Shown: piece by piece, positions 6,104 through 6,628 of the stretch
Layout of the letters: each line of letters opens with the position of its first letter
How positions within the stretch are numbered: the stretch's first letter is position 1
Source: Polynucleobacter meluiroseus
GTDB lineage: Bacteria; Bacteroidota; Bacteroidia; Flavobacteriales_D; Crocinitomicaceae
Reading direction: 5' to 3'
DNA length: 6,628 nt
Assembly: GCA_943328715.2 (NCBI GenBank)
Contig: CALQBB020000048.1
Span: 1 to 6,628 of the forward strand
Position numbers and translations under genes: made by a program
Notes under the pieces: generated by a model
Told to the model about the DNA's origin: nothing
Databases searched by the model: none
What the model saw: only the letters and a program-made list of their open reading frames with translations

Positions 6104-6628
6104 TTACTCAGCAACGAGGTGTAAAAATCCGTGTCCGGTAATTTCTTGTCCTGAAATGTTGTAGCCAGTATACTTGTAGAAATAGACTCCTTCGTTTGCA
6201 ATGACTCCGTTGATTTTCCCATCCCAAGTTGGGTTGTTGTTAACTAAGTCATCACTGCTTTTATCAAAAATCACATTGCCCCAACGGTTGATGATGGTCA
6301 ATTCTAATTTCACTACATTTTTTGATTTCAAGAAGTAGGTGTCATTATTCCCATCAATTCCAGGAGTAAATACATTTGGCGCCTCCACTTCAGGTATTGG
6401 ATAGAAGCAACTACCATCATCCACGATTGCTCCTGCATCGTAGTTCAACGCATTCGGGTCAGTACAACCTGTTTGGTAAATACATGAGCCGTTATCTACA
6501 TTTGCTCCGGCGTTATAGTTTAGTGCAATAGGATCAGTACAGCCACAAACATCCACCTGGATGAGGTAGTATGCGGTGTCTGAACATTGTGCGCTTTGGA
6601 AAGCAACTAGTTGAACGGTATACATTCC
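6104..6628 (-). CDS. C-terminal end of a large secreted protein with T9SS type B sorting domain (cut by window edge)
   Basis: The frame is open to the right edge, so the visible 174 codons are only the C-terminus; the Met near the edge (6623-6625) is internal. The first part (GMYTVQLVAFQSAQCSDTAY) looks like the end of a PKD-like Ig-fold domain. Two Cys/Asp-rich repeats follow (GCTDPIALNY.. and GCTDPNALNY.., each ending DxGSC). The last about 93 residues are the gliding-motility-associated C-terminal domain (CHU_C, type B sorting signal): APNVFTPGIDGNND, NRWGNVIF, PTWDGKING, GVYFYKYTGY and a final GHGFLHLVAE. In Bacteroidota this domain directs outer-membrane export by the type IX secretion system and surface attachment or release. 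Such proteins often exceed 1000 residues and act as adhesins or surface-layer components. The specific role of this one cannot be told from the end alone. It may be co-transcribed with the binding-protein gene 38 bp downstream. Confidence 0.92.
   Translation of the reverse strand, partial: GMYTVQLVAFQSAQCSDTAYYLIQVDVCGCTDPIALNYNAGANVDNGSCIYQTGCTDPNALNYDAGAIVDDGSCFYPIPEVEAPNVFTPGIDGNNDTYFLKSKNVVKLELTIINRWGNVIFDKSSDDLVNNNPTWDGKINGVIANEGVYFYKYTGYNISGQEITGHGFLHLVAE
6398..6544 (-). repeat. Two tandem Cys/Asp-rich repeats (GCTDPxALNYxAGAxVDxGSC) in the secreted protein
   Basis: Unit 1 covers 6470-6544 (25 codons) and unit 2 covers 6398-6469 (24 codons). They share GCTDP, ALNY, AGA, VD and GSC at matching positions. 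Repeats of this kind occur in other Bacteroidota surface proteins just before the sorting domain. The paired Cys suggest a disulphide and the Asp/Asn residues a possible Ca2+ site; both roles are inferred from composition. The DNA of the two units has diverged, so this is not a recent duplication. Confidence 0.85.

Noticed and set aside
1..6628. Search for a novel defence, mobile or CRISPR-like system
   Set aside because: No direct-repeat arrays, transposase, integrase, nuclease, helicase, toxin-antitoxin pair, tRNA or attachment-site pattern was seen; the genes are metabolic, membrane and surface proteins.

Overview
The window looks like an ordinary stretch of chromosome from a member of the Bacteroidota, most likely a marine or freshwater Flavobacteriales. 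The evidence is AT-rich sequence, A/T-rich start regions without Shine-Dalgarno motifs, several TAnnTTTG (-7 type) hexamer matches just upstream of genes, a eukaryote-like NADP isocitrate dehydrogenase, and above all a C-terminal type B sorting domain of the type IX secretion system (CHU_C / gliding-motility-associated domain). A genus such as Fluviicola (Crocinitomicaceae) would fit, but that is a guess.

Layout, left to right. (1) 1-310, minus: N-terminal 103 codons of isocitrate dehydrogenase (icd), cut by the left edge. (2) 443-694, minus: an 83-residue, three-helix membrane protein of unknown function. (3) 735-763: an intrinsic terminator for fumC. (4) 784-2181, minus: complete class II fumarase FumC. 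(5) 2182-2247: a short divergent promoter region with a perfect A/T-only inverted repeat. (6) 2248-2406, plus: a 52-codon membrane miniprotein that is easy to miss because of its length. (7) 2424-2450: a bidirectional terminator whose loop holds the stop codon of the next gene. (8) 2436-3317, minus: a bestrophin-family channel. (9) 3318-3398: a divergent promoter region. (10) 3399-4343, plus: a tryptophan 2,3-dioxygenase family enzyme. (11) 4347-6065, minus: a family 5 (OppA/DppA-like) solute-binding protein with an N-terminal membrane anchor, meeting the dioxygenase tail to tail with 3 bp between stop codons. (12) 6104-6628, minus: the C-terminal end of a large secreted protein with a PKD-like end, two Cys/Asp-rich repeats and the type B sorting domain, cut by the right edge.

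Functionally, icd and fumC are both TCA-cycle enzymes, but a terminator and the small membrane gene separate them, so they are neighbours rather than a clear operon. The dioxygenase would start tryptophan breakdown through kynurenine; no other kynurenine gene is visible. The solute-binding protein could be co-transcribed with the secreted protein upstream of it (38 bp gap), but no permease or ATPase gene is present. No RNA genes, mobile elements, CRISPR arrays or defence system are seen, and no gene-free stretch exceeds 140 bp. I found no convincing novel multi-gene system; the most interesting points are small ones: the 52-codon gene, the stop codon inside the terminator loop, the divergent dioxygenase signature, and the anchored orphan binding protein.
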